This document shows positions 1 through 11,100 of a DNA stretch of 64,000 nucleotides, one piece after another. Below the pieces are notes generated by a model. The model ran no database searches, was not told where the DNA came from, and was given only the letters and a program-made list of their open reading frames with translations. Origin of the DNA: Euphorbia lathyris (lineage: Eukaryota; Streptophyta; Magnoliopsida; Malpighiales; Euphorbiaceae); assembly GCF_963576675.1 (NCBI RefSeq), contig NC_088910.1:105304807-105368806 (forward strand), in the 5' to 3' direction. How positions within the stretch are numbered: the first letter of the stretch is position 1; every line of letters starts with the position of its first letter. Made by a program: the position numbers and the translations under genes.

Positions 1-3000
1 ACGCAGTTTTCCTTCCAAAGATCTCCTCATTCCTCCAATTCCAAATTTGGTGATAAATAATAGCAAAGAGAATATCATCATGCTCAAGGTCAGTCAACAA
101 CTTCGCACTAACTCCCTCTGCAAACCAGTCTAGATCGGAGTGGGCTAAGAAGGTAGAAAGCAAGTGGTGAGGGAGAACTTTCATCCACACCTCTTTACTC
201 CTAGTACAATCCCTAAGAGCATGGCAAATTGTTTCAACATGCCCTATGCATCTTCTACAAGCACCAGAATCCACCAGATGCCGTCTATTTCTATCTGAAT
301 TAGTAAGCAACCTTCCCTTAACACCAAGCCGTAGAAAGCTCCTGATGCGGTAAGGAACTTTTAAAGCCCAAATACGCTTCCAAACTTCAGAGTGAGGACC
401 TGCCCTATTATGATTGAAGGCCTCAAAGGCAGACTTACATGAATAAGCCCCATTATTTGTCAACGCCCAACAATGACTATCCCTATCTTCCTCCTTGTTA
501 CTTATCTTAACCCCTCTAATCTTGAGGAGCGTATCCAGATTCAAAAAGGAGTCAAATTTAGACCAAATCCAATCCCCCTCAGAATCCACCACATCAGCAA
601 TCCTCCAATTACGGATATTATCAGGCGGCAGGGAATTACACACCTCTAATAAAGATTTACCACCAATCCAGACATCATTCCAGAAGCTGATAGACTTCCC
701 ATTGCCCACATCCCAACCTATCCCAGAGCAAAACTCTGAAAACACAGTACTAAGGCCTTTCCAAAGAAAAGAACAATTGACAACTCTCTCCTTAGGACCC
801 CCAAAAATCCTATCTTTTCTATATTTCCCACATAGAAAACGGACCCAAAGAGAAGAGGGGAGTTGCCACATTCTCCACAGAAGCTTCATTACTTTGTTAT
901 TGTCCTTGGCTTGTCTTATCCCCAGGCCTCCCATGTTTTTAGGTTGACAAACCTCCTTCCAAGGAACAAGATGGATCTTTTTCCCCTCCGTAGAGTCCCC
1001 CCACAGGAAATGCCGATTGATTTTATCAAGATCATTAAGAACAGGCTCAGGCATCCTACAAGCTTGCATAATATGATTAGGAACCGCACAATTGACAGAT
1101 TGAATCAAAGTAAGACGGCCCGCAAGAGAAAGAGTTTTAGCTTTCCAAATGGCACATTTACCATTAGTTTTGTCGAGAGTCTCTTTAAAGGAGGTTTTGG
1201 AGACTCTGTCACTATGGAGGGGGACCCCCAGATACTTACCCAAAGAATTAGTCAAAGGGATACCAGAAATTTCACTTAGTCTTTTGCAGACACCCTTACT
1301 CATGTTTTTAGAACACAACATCCGGGATTTTTGGATATTGAGCTTTTGGCCAGAAGCAGCGCAGAAACAGTTAAGGATATCCATAACCACAATAATTTGC
1401 TCCTCATTCCCTTCCACAAAGATCATAACATCATCTGCGAAGAACAAATGAGTAATCGAAGGACAGAATTTGTTTATGGAAACTGGATGGAAATTCCCAT
1501 TGTCCACAGCCTCCTGGATAAGGTGAGACAACCTTTCCATAGCGATAACAAATAAGAAAGGGCTCATAGGATCCCCTTGACGGATGCCCCAGGAAGGAGT
1601 AAACTCCTCCGACATATCTCCATTGATCAAAACCTGAAAAACATGAGAAGAAATGCAGACCTCAATCAATCTCCTCTAACTATCTAGGATACTAGCTCTC
1701 TTCAAACTATCCAGAAGAAAACTCCAGTGTAAGCGGTCATAAGCTTTCTCCAGATCCAACTTAAGAGCCATAATACCTCTCCTACCCTTTTTAATTTTCA
1801 TGGAGTGAACCATCTCCTAAGCTATAACAACATTATCCATCATCTGTCTGCCAGGAACAAAACTGCTTTGATTCTGGCTAATAATATCAGGAAGAATACA
1901 CCGGAGTCTATTAGCCACAATTTTGGTAATAGCTTTGTACAACACATTACAAAGACTAATAGGCCTCATTTGTAAGAAGGAGGACGGTTTCTCAACTTTC
2001 GGAATCAAGACCAGAAGGGTTTTATTCACAAGCCTAATATCTTCGGAACCACTGAAAACCCCTTTGACAAAATTATAAATACCTTCCTTCACATTATCCC
2101 AATGTTTGTGATAAAAACTGGCAGGAATACCATCAACCCTAGGAGCTTTGGTAGCTCCAATACTCGAGAAGGCCTGATCAATCTCTTTATGGTCGATAGG
2201 ATGGAAAGCTTCCCGAATCGAATCCTCTCCCAACCTGGGAAACGTAGTCCTAGAAAGAGCTTTATCCAGATCCACACTCTCCTCTTTGAATAAATCTTTA
2301 TAAAAATTAAGGGCCAAACCACGAATGTCCTCATCCTCATAGACCCAATCTCTATTCAAATCTTTGTTAGCATCAATCTGATTCCTCTGCCTCCTACTAA
2401 TAGTAGAACGGTGGGAAAACCTGGTATTTCGATCACCATCTTTAATCCTGGCCTTCCTAGATTTTTGAAACCAAAGTAACTCTTCCTGCCTTAGCACAAC
2501 TTCCAATTCTTTCTGAAGAATTCTAAGGAGACCATTCAAACTATGATCAAATCTAATCTCCAAATTTCGTTGAATGCCTTCGATTCTGCTTAAAAGCTTA
2601 TTCTTTCTTCTGATAATATGGCCAAAGATGTTTTTATTCCAACCCACCACATTTCTTCTAAATCCCTCAGCAGCAAGGAGAACATTGGAGTGAGGCTGCC
2701 AATTATCCTTAACAAAGTTTTTAAACTCGGGGTGAGATTCCCATGCCACCTAGTACCTAAAAGGTCTGTCCCCTTTAGGTCGATGGCATTTAACCAACTT
2801 AACTAAAATAGGATAGTGATCAGAGTGACGGAAAGGGAGATTTAACACATTCACTTCGGGAAATCTACAGATAGCCGCAATATTCGCATAAACTTTGTCC
2901 AAACGAACAAAAATACTATTACGTTTCCAAGTAAATCTATGTCCAGCAGCTCCCAGATCCGAAAGCCCACACAAATCCATACTCTGCTTATGGTTGAGAC

Positions 3001-3475
3001 ACTGGTTTACATAGTGGTTCCCACCCCCTCTTTGATCGCTCATAAGGGCAATATCATTAAAATCCCCAGCCACAAACCAAGCATCCAAAATACTCATACT
3101 CATAGTATACAGAACCTCCCACAACCTTTTACGATTGGCCATGATAGGATCAGCATAAACAAAGGTAATAAAGAAGGGTTTATTACCATGATAACTAACC
3201 TTACTGTGAATAAATTGTTTATCCATACTGACAATGCCAATCTGAACATGATCTGGCTTCCAGAAGAGCCAAATCCCCCCCGCCCAGCCAGTAGCCTTCG
3301 ATCTGACACAATTCCAATTTCTAAACTTTCTAACCACTTCCTCAGCTTTACTACCACTGATCTTGGTTTCCAACAACGCAAAACAAGAAGGGTTAAATTG
3401 TTTAACTAAATCTTTGACATGGATATGGGTAGCCTTACTAGCCGCACCTCTAACATTCCAAACAAAAAAGTCCAT
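1..3475 (-). pseudogene. LINE-A ORF2: endonuclease-reverse transcriptase, three in-frame TAG stops
   Basis: ORF2 nicks target DNA and copies LINE RNA at the nick. The start is the ATG at 3475, 35 bases past the ORF1 stop and in another frame. Residues ~1-230 are an AP-endonuclease-type domain (N-terminal VWNVRG, ETK, GDFND, and SDHYPI near the C end). The RT follows (IPKVEKP, PISLCN, SSFVPGRQ), with catalytic FADD at plus 1430-1441, then a zinc-binding region with CRRC and H/C residues at about 190-290. Stops are TAG at 2750-2752, 1817-1819 and 1676-1678; I read codon by codon from 1675 to position 1 and found no other stop. Residues beside the 1817 stop match the usual ...IAQE... of plant LINEs, suggesting CAG to TAG. 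An RNase H domain, if present, is outside the window. Confidence 0.92.
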
Positions 3476-3510
3476 CAGAAAGGCAGACTACTGACCACAG
3501 GCCCAATACC

Positions 3511-5040
3511 CTAAACCAGGTATTTATTCGGGGCTCCTGAGAGCCTTGAAAAGGTACCAGCAGGCCCCCTTTTATCCCATGAATCCAAGGAACTATGGTT
3601 ATTTTTATGAATTCCCTTAGGTTTTTTCATACTCCTTTTATTAACCCCCATAGCTTTTCCATTTAAATTTTCACCATAGATATTCGGGATACTAACCTCA
3701 TTTTGTTTCTTCTTTTCCATTGGGGTATAATTCTGGGAACTCCCCAGGCCATCAACTTTGGATTCAAACAGAGGGTTAACAGCCTTAACTTTGTTAGCCA
3801 CCGGCTCAGCCGATTCTAACCCAGACATGCTTAGCTCCAGCTGCTCGATTGAATGATCAGAATCCTGAGCATCATCACTAGATAGAACCCCAAATCTAGA
3901 TCCAGATCTGGGGACCGTTTCGTCTCCAGAAACAACTTTCTTATTTGGGGCCCTCTCCTTGATCTCTGGGGCGATTTGGAGAAGATTCATCTCCTTGCTG
4001 ATGTCAGGAGGACGATTTTGAACAACAGTTGGATGAGTCCCTCGTCTACCTGACCTCTTAGCCATCATCCAAGGGCCAAAGTTCCTCCCTTCACCTTTAA
4101 TCCCCTCTTCTCTCTCTTTATCGACCATCATAACCTCTTCGACCAGCTTCTCCCTTTTAGGACACCCTTCAAAGGTATGACCAAACATGCCACACTCAAA
4201 GCAAATATTGTGGATGCCTTCATACTCAATAAAGAAAACCCTATTCTGAACACAGAATTTAGACAAGAGAGGCTTAGCAAGATCGATATCAATACAAACT
4301 CTGGCAAACTTACCTCTAACTGCCCCAATGGTGGTTTTATCCACATGGTGAACTTTACCAACTAGTCCACCAATTTTATTAAGAAAGCTTTCATTATAAT
4401 ACTCAATAGGTAAGCCTGGGAATCTCACCCAAGTAAGAATCCTATTAACTGAACAGTCATGAGGATTAAAGTTAGGGACCCATGGCCTTAATGCCAGAAC
4501 ATGATTAGAAATAATATAAGGACCACCATTAATAACAGCATTAAAGTCCTCCGCCCTAGTAAATTTGATAACATAATAGTCATTCTCTAAGTCAGTAATG
4601 GTGACTTTTCCTTTTTTAGCCCACTGCGCCTGGATTCTCTACGCGAAATAATTAAAACTAATCCTTTTGCCAAGCACAGTAACTATTAAAGCTAGCTTCC
4701 ATTTAGACCTGAGGGCACGCTTATCAGCCGAGGATAACCGAATCACAGGACATAACGGATCATCCTGTTCCCCATCCTCTTTATCAGAGTCAGAATAGTC
4801 TTCCTCAAAATCATCCTCAATGATTTCTTCGTCTAACACAGGTTCCTCCTCGACCACCCCCATTACAGTATCTCTCCAAGAGATTTTCCCCACGCCTTGC
4901 ACATTAGTTTTTTTATTTTCTGCAACCTCAACTGTCCTAGAAACCACTTTCAAAGTGGATCTGGACTCGTCGTGCACCTCAACTCCCTCAACCTGATTAC
5001 CCCCAACGGCCAAGGCCGAATCAACAATTTTCCCAGCCAT
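3511..5040 (-). pseudogene. LINE-A ORF1: Gag-like RNA-binding protein with CCHC knuckle, one in-frame TAG
   Basis: About 510 codons from the ATG at 5040 to the stop at 3511, in one frame with a single TAG at 4639-4641. The N-terminal part is acidic (DEEIIEDDFEEDYSDSD). The middle looks like the DUF4283 domain of plant LINE ORF1 proteins (from KRALRSKWKLALIVTVLGK through ILTWVRFPGLPIEYYNE). A CCHC knuckle follows (CFECGMFGHTFEGC, C-x2-C-x4-H-x4-C), then a polar, low-complexity C-terminal third. The expected role is binding LINE RNA in the RNP. The stop removes the nucleic-acid-binding half from any normal translation product. Confidence 0.88.
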
Positions 5041-5560
5041 TGCCGCTGCCGCTGCCGCCGAGACCCCCTAGACAGCAGGCCCGCCCTCAAGGTTGTGCGC
5101 GTCACCTTCTGCTCCGATTAGATTCCCTCCGCTAGCGTCGATTCCGCATGCTGCAAGGAAACCCTTGCTGTCACACGCCCTACCTCCATCCAGCCTCTGG
5201 TGACTTGCGCTCCCTCCCAGATCCGCGCCCTCGTCCATCGCCTTTCCACCATCAATCTCGTCCATCGCCCTTCCACCCTCAATCCCTTGCCGACCCACAT
5301 CCCTTCCCCGATCCACTCGATCATCCACCGCGCCGGATCCGCCTAACCCCCCCAAAACCAAACCCGCCACTCTCCTTCCTCCCCCCTCTTTTGCCCCCTC
5401 CGGCTCAAGAAACCCGCCGATCCCCTTACCATCATGCTGATCTACCCTGTCCGCCCAAAAACGGCCCCCCAGACCACCATGCACCTCCCTCTCCTGAGAT
5501 CAATCTCTCACCCTAACCCGCTCCCTCTCACGCTCTTTCTCCTTCGTCATTTTCTCGGTT
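5041..5560 (-). promoter_or_regulatory. LINE-A 5' leader, GC-rich, with an in-frame glycine-rich reading frame
   Basis: This stretch is much richer in G, C and CpG than its surroundings and lies just upstream of ORF1, as expected for an internal LINE promoter and 5' UTR. An open frame from 5484 down to a TAG at 5068-5070 encodes about 138 residues rich in Gly, Asp and Ala. It is in the same frame as ORF1, separated by the TAG and a short alanine run (GVSAAAAAA). It may be an ancestral N-terminal extension or a leader open by composition alone. No core promoter motif is claimed. Confidence 0.55.
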
Positions 5561-5632
5561 TAAAATATTTAACTATACTTCTTTTTCTTTATTCAATTCT
5601 TCTAAACCAACTAAAAAAATTACAACCATTTA

Positions 5633-6289
5633 GTGGGTGTTTGTTTCAGCTTTTCGGAGGAGCGTTTAGCGTTTCACCCCAAACCGCAGGAAAGATAGCG
5701 TTTGGTTAGATTTATATAACCGCAGCATTTAGCATTTTCTTTGGAAACTGCAGCGTTCTGGAGCTTTTCATAAACAGCTGTTTGTAGTTATATGTTATTG
5801 ACAAAATTATCCTTTTTATTTCCACAAAATATGTTTATTCTTTAACATTATTTATATTTCTACCACATAATTACCGGAAGAACAAGGTTTTATTGCGTTC
5901 AATAAATTTTTTATTTTTTATATTGATTATTTTTTATTAATTTGTGTAACACATTTTTTATTTTATAATAGGATAAGGTGCAAAAATACTCCAACATTTG
6001 TAGCTAGGAGCAATCTTACCCTTAACGTCTAAAATTGTGCAATTATACTCCTGATATTGGCAGCTAAAACCAATTTTATGGTTTTTTTTTACATTCTCTT
6101 TTATAATTTCATCGTTGATTAATTTAACCATTTTAGACATTTTAAATCCGAACAGCAACAGTTTAATATAATTTTACCAAACACTAGTAATTAAACCGCT
6201 AATAATAAACAGCTAACAGCTTACTGCAACTGCAAACAGCTAACAGCAACCGCAACAGCTATTAGCTAACAGCTGAACCAAACAGGCCC
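5633..6289. mobile_element. Tourist-like MITE, family A copy 1
   Basis: Flanked by TTA (5630-5632 and 6290-6292). The 19 bp ends GTGGGTGTTTGTTTCAGCT and (reverse complement of the right end) GGGCCTGTTTGGTTCAGCT match at 14-15 of 19 positions. Subterminal copies of TAACAGCT-type motifs sit near the right end. No coding capacity. The TTA duplication and ends fit PIF/Harbinger. Related copies lie at 8061 and 49998. Confidence 0.85.
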
Positions 6290-6292
6290 TTA

Positions 6293-6890
6293 GTTTACCT
6301 GTTACATATTTGTTGTTACAGTTTGTTGTTGGATGTTGAAAAAACAAGAATTGTTTATTATTGGAAAAAGTTATTGTTCATGTATAAAAAAAACAAACAT
6401 TATTTGAGTTCTTATATTAAGCATTCGGTTTTCCATGTCACTTGGAGAACCTTCACATTTGGACTAATCAATGGTTTACCTACTACTAATAATAATAATA
6501 TAACAAGAAATTTTGTTTATACTCATCAATCCTTGAATACCACACTCAATATAAGTATTTCATTAATAATAGTACGGTATGTATTATTACGTTTGTTAAG
6601 TATTTTATTTATCTAAAATAAATAAAAACGTTTCACAATTTTTTTAAATTAACTTTCAATTTATAGTAAAAAAGCAATCGAACATATTTTAAATCTAAAT
6701 CATCAATTAATTGAGCTCTTTAAAGTTTAAATAATATTAATATATATGTATATATATATATATATATATATAATTTACTCCATATATTAAAACTTATTGA
6801 AAAAAATTAGGCCCTCCTATTAAAAAAAATATTGCTTGAGTGTATTACTTGATGATGAGTATTAAACTTGACCGGTTGATTGTTTCAAAA
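6293..6890. other. AT-rich stretch without recognised feature
   Basis: Strongly AT-rich, with short ATT and (TA)n runs (TA run near 6741-6770). A 97-codon open frame (6323-6616) has no recognisable domain and looks like chance. Confidence 0.5.
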
Positions 6891-6924
6891 TTAAAACTAG
6901 GGTAAATAATTTATTAGTCACTTA

Positions 6925-7297
6925 GAGCATCTCCAACAGCCTCTTAAGTTGGCTCTTAAGTTAAAGAGGGAGAATGAAAATTCATCTCCAACAGCCTCTT
7001 AGTGGCTCCTCAAATCACTAAAAGCCCCTTCATCCTCTCTATTAATAGAGAGCCTCTCTCCACCTCTTAGTGCCTCCTAACTTCATTTTTTATTAATAAT
7101 TTATTATTGATGTGTCTCTCTCCTCACACTATTGGTAATGTAACAATAAAGAATAATCTTAATAATAAAATAATAAATAAGGAGTGAATATAAGGAGCAT
7201 TGTTGGAGATGATATATCTTAGCCACTCTTAAATCACTAAGAGTCAATTATTTATATTATTTTTAGAGAGCTCACTAAGAGTCTTTTGGAGATGCTC
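6925..7297. mobile_element. MITE with GAGCATCTCCAACAG ends, family B copy 1
   Basis: Flanked by TTA (6922-6924, 7298-7300). Ends GAGCATCTCCAA... and ...TTGGAGATGCTC are inverted. The interior carries CTCTTAG/CTAAGAG motifs. The TTA duplication suggests PIF/Harbinger. It is inserted in the left TIR of the 6900-8050 element. A second copy in reverse orientation is at 51169. Confidence 0.88.
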
Positions 7298-7300
7298 TTA

Positions 7301-7692
7301 GCCCTTATTTGGGAGGAGGTTAATGAGAGTAAATGGGAGTAATGGAAGGTTAAGTATTATGTTAACCTTGTTTGGGAGTTATTTTTTGAGAGTAAATGAG
7401 GGTTAATGGGGTTAAATGTTTACTCCCTCCAACCTCCAAACTCTAACCTCCAAATTAGAGGTTAATGGGAGTAACGTAAACTTTTTTAAAATTTCTTGTC
7501 TCTGCAGAGTAAATTTAACCTTCCTTCCCCTCCATATTTAAACTCCCAAACAAGGTTAAACATTTAACCTCATTTACATCCTATAAACTTCCAAACAAGG
7601 TTAATTTTTAATCCTTTCCATTACTTCCATTCCCTTTCCATTACCTCCTTTAACTCTCACCTCTATTAACCTCCAAACTCCCAAACAAAGGC
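7301..7692. mobile_element. Tourist-like MITE abutting its neighbour at a shared TTA
   Basis: Flanked by TTA (7298-7300, 7693-7695), the left one shared with the preceding MITE. Ends GCCCTTATTTGGGAGG... and ...CTCCCAAACAAAGGC are inverted. The interior is built from GGTTAATGGGAGTAA-like motifs in both orientations. No ORF. Confidence 0.85.
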
Positions 7693-8060
7693 TTAGTTTT
7701 TACCTAACACACTGTTTAGTCCCTCTATTTTGAAAAACACATTTTAAGGTCCCTATCTTTTACCAATATTAACCCTGTGCTCCTTTTTATTTATTTTTTT
7801 TATATTTTTAACCGAACATATCTTAGCTTTTAGGACAACCACAGTACAATACAAGTTGACCATGTTACTCTATTATTTTATATATGTCTATTTATGCTAA
7901 AATATAACGGTTACAAGTTTAAAAAAACTAGACAAAAGGGCCAAAGGGTTAATATTGGCAAAAGATAGGGACCTTAAAATGTGTTTTTCAAAATAGGAGG
8001 ACTAAACAGTGTGTTAGGTAAAAACTCGGGGACTAATAAATTATTTACCCTTAAAACTAA

Positions 8061-8861
8061 GAGGGTGTTTGTTTTAGCTTTTCAGAAGAGCGTTTAGCGT
8101 TTCACTCCAAACCGCAGGAAATATAGCGTTTGGTTAGGTTTATATAACCGCAACGTTTAACATTTTTCTTGGAAACTGAAGCATTTTGGAGCGTTTCATG
8201 AAAAGCTCCTATTTGGAGCTTTTCATAAACAGTTGTATGTAGTTATTTGTTATTGACAAAATTATCCTTCTTATTTCCAAAAAATATGTTTATTCTTTAA
8301 CATTATTTATATTTCTACAACATAATTACCGGAAGAACAAGGTTTTGTTGCGTTCAATAAATTTTCTATATAGAATATTTTTATTAATTTGTGTAACACA
8401 TTTTTTATTTTATAATAGGATAAGGTGCAAAAATACCCCTAACATTTATAGCTAGAAGCAATTTACTTTTAACGTCTAAAATGGTGCAATTATACTCCTA
8501 ATGTTGGCAGCCAAATCAATTTTACTCCTAACAATGACAAGTTGTGTCGATTTGAGAAATAATTTATCAAAATGCCTTCTTGGTAAAATTGCACCATTTT
8601 AGACGTTAAGAGTAAAATTATTCCTAGTTGTAAACATTATGAGCATTTTTTCATATTTTTCCTTTTATAATTTCATCGTTGATTAATTTAAAACATGTCC
8701 ATTTTAGACATTTTAAATCCGAACAACAACAGTTCAATATAATTTTATCAAACACTAGTAATTAAACAGCTAACAGCTGCAACTATAAACAACTAATAGT
8801 TTACTGTAATTGCAAACAACAATCGCAACAGCTATTAGTTAACAACGTAAAACTAACATCA
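8061..8861. mobile_element. Tourist-like MITE, family A copy 2, right end degraded
   Basis: Same family as 5633-6289: the first ~150 bases (GAGGGTGTTTGTTTTAGCTT...) and the last ~120 bases align closely with copy 1. The left TAA is at 8058-8060. The right terminus is eroded, so the end is approximate. It holds a fuller copy of the internal inverted-repeat insert than copy 1 does. Confidence 0.8.
8418..8664. repeat. Inverted-repeat insert inside the family A MITE
   Basis: Left arm starts GGATAAGGTGCAAAAATA; the right arm is its approximate inverse (...TATTTTTCC). The shared core AACGTCTAAAATGGTGCAAT is inverted at 8470-8489 and 8588-8605. It resembles a small nested MITE. In copy 1 (about 5970-6110) only the left arm and part of the middle survive. 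Confidence 0.7.
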
Positions 8862-9569
8862 AAATGAATATAAAAAAAAATAACATTTCCAAACAAACAA
8901 AAAAAAAAAAAAAAAATATGTGGTCGGAACTAAATTAAAGGTGTAGGATATTCCTGAAATTGCTATATACAGAGAGATTCCTAAATTAGTCCATAAATGT
9001 ACAGATGCGAACCCAGCCAAACGAGAATGTGACACCTGTGGTGAAATGTGACATGGCAGAATCCTATGTTGTACTATTTCTCGGAAAATTTGTGATTAAC
9101 GTGGCTTTTTCTTTGTATTCTTTTTTAATTGATTCTTTTTTACTAAAGCATACTTATTTATTTACATCTAATTACTTTTTTCAATTAAAACTTTATTAAA
9201 TTAAAGCTAAAACCAATACATCAATAAGGAAATGGGTAGGATTTCCACACTTCACGAATAGACACAGATTCTACCGTCTTAGTTAAACAATGGACTGTAG
9301 AACGTTTAACATACGAGATTGACACGTTATTTAACTCTTTAATGAAATTGACACACTCCTGAACTAGGTCAAACATGATAAATAATAACCCAATTTATTA
9401 ATAGTTTGAACAACCGAAAAACAATCCGATTGAACTACCATATTACTTCTACTTGACAATTTAATCCACATTACTACTTAAGGGATCTAGATCTTTAATT
9501 ATTATTATTTTCGTAATCAAAACTTCACCAAAATTGGGTTTCAATATTAATATCATCTAATCTTTAGAA
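8862..9569. other. AT-rich stretch without recognised feature
   Basis: Contains an A tract near 8898-8916. A 64-codon open frame (9005-9199) is hydrophobic at its C end but has no family signature. I expected the missing upstream part of a Copia 5' LTR here and could not match it to the 3' LTR. Confidence 0.4.
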
Positions 9570-9857
9570 CAAGGAAGTCTTAGCCTACCTAGATTGGACA
9601 TAAACAACACAAGAATTAAGAGATATCTCTTTAAGATTCAGCACCTCCTTTCTCTCTCTCTACAAGAAAACTTCGTTCTTAGATCATGGATTAATCGTCT
9701 TCTTCCCGAATAACCTTGGCGTGGAAACAACGTGATCGATAATATAATTTCGTGGTTCAAGTTCTTCCATTGCCTACTCAATATTAATACGCGCTTCAAG
9801 AGGTAACCCGATAACTCGTGTTTGAACCTGTATGATTAATTAAGCAGAAATCATTCA
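9570..9857 (+). repeat. Copia 5' LTR remnant (R/U5 side)
   Basis: Matches the 3' LTR segment at about 15990-16220 in order: GACATAAACA(A/G)CA..AGAATTAAGAGA, TCATGGATTAATCGT, CCGAATAA, GTTCAAG.TCTTCCA.TGCCTA. Homology upstream of ~9590 could not be followed. A tRNA primer site follows at once. Confidence 0.75.
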
Positions 9858-9858
9858 T

Positions 9859-9872
9859 TGGTATCAGAGCCC
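9859..9872 (+). promoter_or_regulatory. Primer binding site, initiator-Met tRNA type
   Basis: TGGTATCAGAGCCC lies one or two bases past the LTR end and complements the 3' end of plant initiator-Met tRNA, the usual primer for Copia elements. Confidence 0.9.
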
Positions 9873-10119
9873 TATGATTTGTATTCTGTATAATTAATCC
9901 ATGATTATTATTCGAAACGATGATTTTATACATGTATATATTAATCGTATGTGTTAGGGTCAATTTAAATATATTTAGAACGTGTTCAATTGGATTTCTA
10001 AAATCGAAACGGTTTTGGAATTTTGAAAAAAAAATAATTAGAAATTATTTTTATTTGAGATGTAAAATTATTAAATCATAAAAATTATAGTTTTGGGGCT
10101 GTTGTACTTTATTTTTAAA

Positions 10120-10824
10120 CTAGTTTTTGACCCGTGCGATGCACGGATTCATCTTAATATATAAATATTAACAAAAATATAATTTAATAATTATAATTAA
10201 TGATATTAAGGTGCTATATAAATTAAATATTATTATTTTATTTTCACATTTAATTTAAATAATCTTTTTATAGATAAATATAATAATATAATTAAAATTA
10301 ATATATTATTTATTATATTATATTTTTTATCAGTAAAAAATAATGAAGTGACACCTCAGCTCCATCGTTACTGTTTTATATAGTAAAACCTCTATATAGG
10401 AATACACTTGGGACCAGACTATTTGTATAACAATTGGGAGGTTATTCCTATATAGAGGTTGGTATAACAAAGACTCTCAGCACTTGGGACCAAACTTTTG
10501 TATAACAATTAGGAGGTTATTCTAATATAGAGTATTCCTATATAGAGGTTCTACTGTATTATATATAGATATGCAGAGAATTAGAGAGAGTTTAAATATT
10601 AATTTAAATTATGTAGAACTTTTAGATATAGATATGTAGATAATTAGAGAGATTTTAGGGACTAATTTAAATTATGTAGAACTCTTAGATATAGTACGGA
10701 TAAAATTTTTTTTTATAAATAAATATAATAATATAACTAAAGTAAATATATTATATTTTTTATCAGTAAAAAAGAAGGAAGTGACACCTTAGCTCCATCG
10801 TTACTGTTTTATATTATATATAGA
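10120..10824 (-). mobile_element. Short non-autonomous Helitron with a duplicated 5' end
   Basis: Read on the minus strand it starts TCTATATATAATAT (5' TC at 10824-10823) and ends with a 6 bp hairpin (arms 10132-10137 and 10141-10146) followed by CTAG (10123-10120). The flanking bases are A and T, the A|T target of Helitrons. No Rep/helicase coding. The 5' terminal block occurs twice: 10740-10824 and, interrupted by a MITE, 10320-10568. Confidence 0.85.
10381..10556. mobile_element. Emigrant-like (Tc1/mariner, pogo-type) MITE inside the Helitron
   Basis: 176 bp flanked by TA. Ends TAGTAAAACCTCTATATAGG and the inverse of ...TATAGAGGTTCTACTG match the CAGTARAACCTCTATA ends I recall for Emigrant-type MITEs. 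The half ACTTGGGACCA.ACT..TTGTATAACAATT is repeated in direct orientation, so the element is two diverged copies of one unit. Confidence 0.8.
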
Positions 10825-11091
10825 TTCAAGAAATTTTACGTATTTAAATCGGATTTATAAACATTTCTATTCAAAAGTACGGACATGTTGCCTCAAACGC
10901 ACGAGTTCCAAAACTATAGCATTTGGGGCAGCAATATTTTTTGAAAATGCATCATCGCAAACTGTTGCATTTGAGACAGTATGATTGTTGCATTTTCTGT
11001 AGCAGCATTTAAAATTAAAATTGTTTCTGTTTTAGGTTTTTGTTAAATTGTTTAACCGTGTTTTAAATTAAAATTTACAGTTTGTTTTAAT
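10825..11091 (+). other. Copia leader segment between nested elements
   Basis: Non-coding. Contains scattered GCATTTGGGGCAGCA / GCATTTGAGACAGTA near-repeats. Assigned to the Copia 5' leader by position only. Confidence 0.4.
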
Positions 11092-11100
11092 TATATATTA

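Larger units (their letters stand above)
1..5560 (-). mobile_element. L1-type LINE (LINE-A), 3' end outside window
   Basis: A non-LTR retrotransposon read on the minus strand: GC-rich 5' leader (about 5041-5560), ORF1 with a CCHC knuckle (3511-5040), then ORF2 with endonuclease, reverse transcriptase and zinc-binding region (3475 to the window edge). The 3' end, poly(A) and downstream duplication lie beyond position 1. The 5' boundary is placed where GC-rich sequence gives way to AT-rich DNA near 5560 and is approximate. Both ORFs read through without a frameshift and are broken only by TAG codons, so the copy is fairly young but inactive as it stands. Confidence 0.93.
6900..8050. mobile_element. 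Mutator-type MITE with ~105 bp TIRs, carrying two nested MITEs
   Basis: The exact 9 bp duplication TTAAAACTA is at 6891-6899 and 8051-8059. The ends begin GGGTAAATAATTTATTAGTC on both arms, and the arms stay near-identical for ~105 bp once the nested elements are removed (left arm 6900-6924 plus 7693-7775; right arm about 7946-8050). The unique interior is ~170 bp with no ORF. TIR length and 9 bp duplication fit the Mutator superfamily. Confidence 0.92.

Noticed and set aside
495..1555. Plus-strand open frames of 74-150 codons at the window start
   Set aside because: They are antisense to LINE-A ORF2, which is open in its own frame with clear RT motifs.
1..5560. UAG recoding or readthrough in LINE-A
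   Set aside because: C-to-T change at methylated CAG explains the TAG bias more simply; no readthrough signal was seen. Kept only as a remote alternative in the finding.
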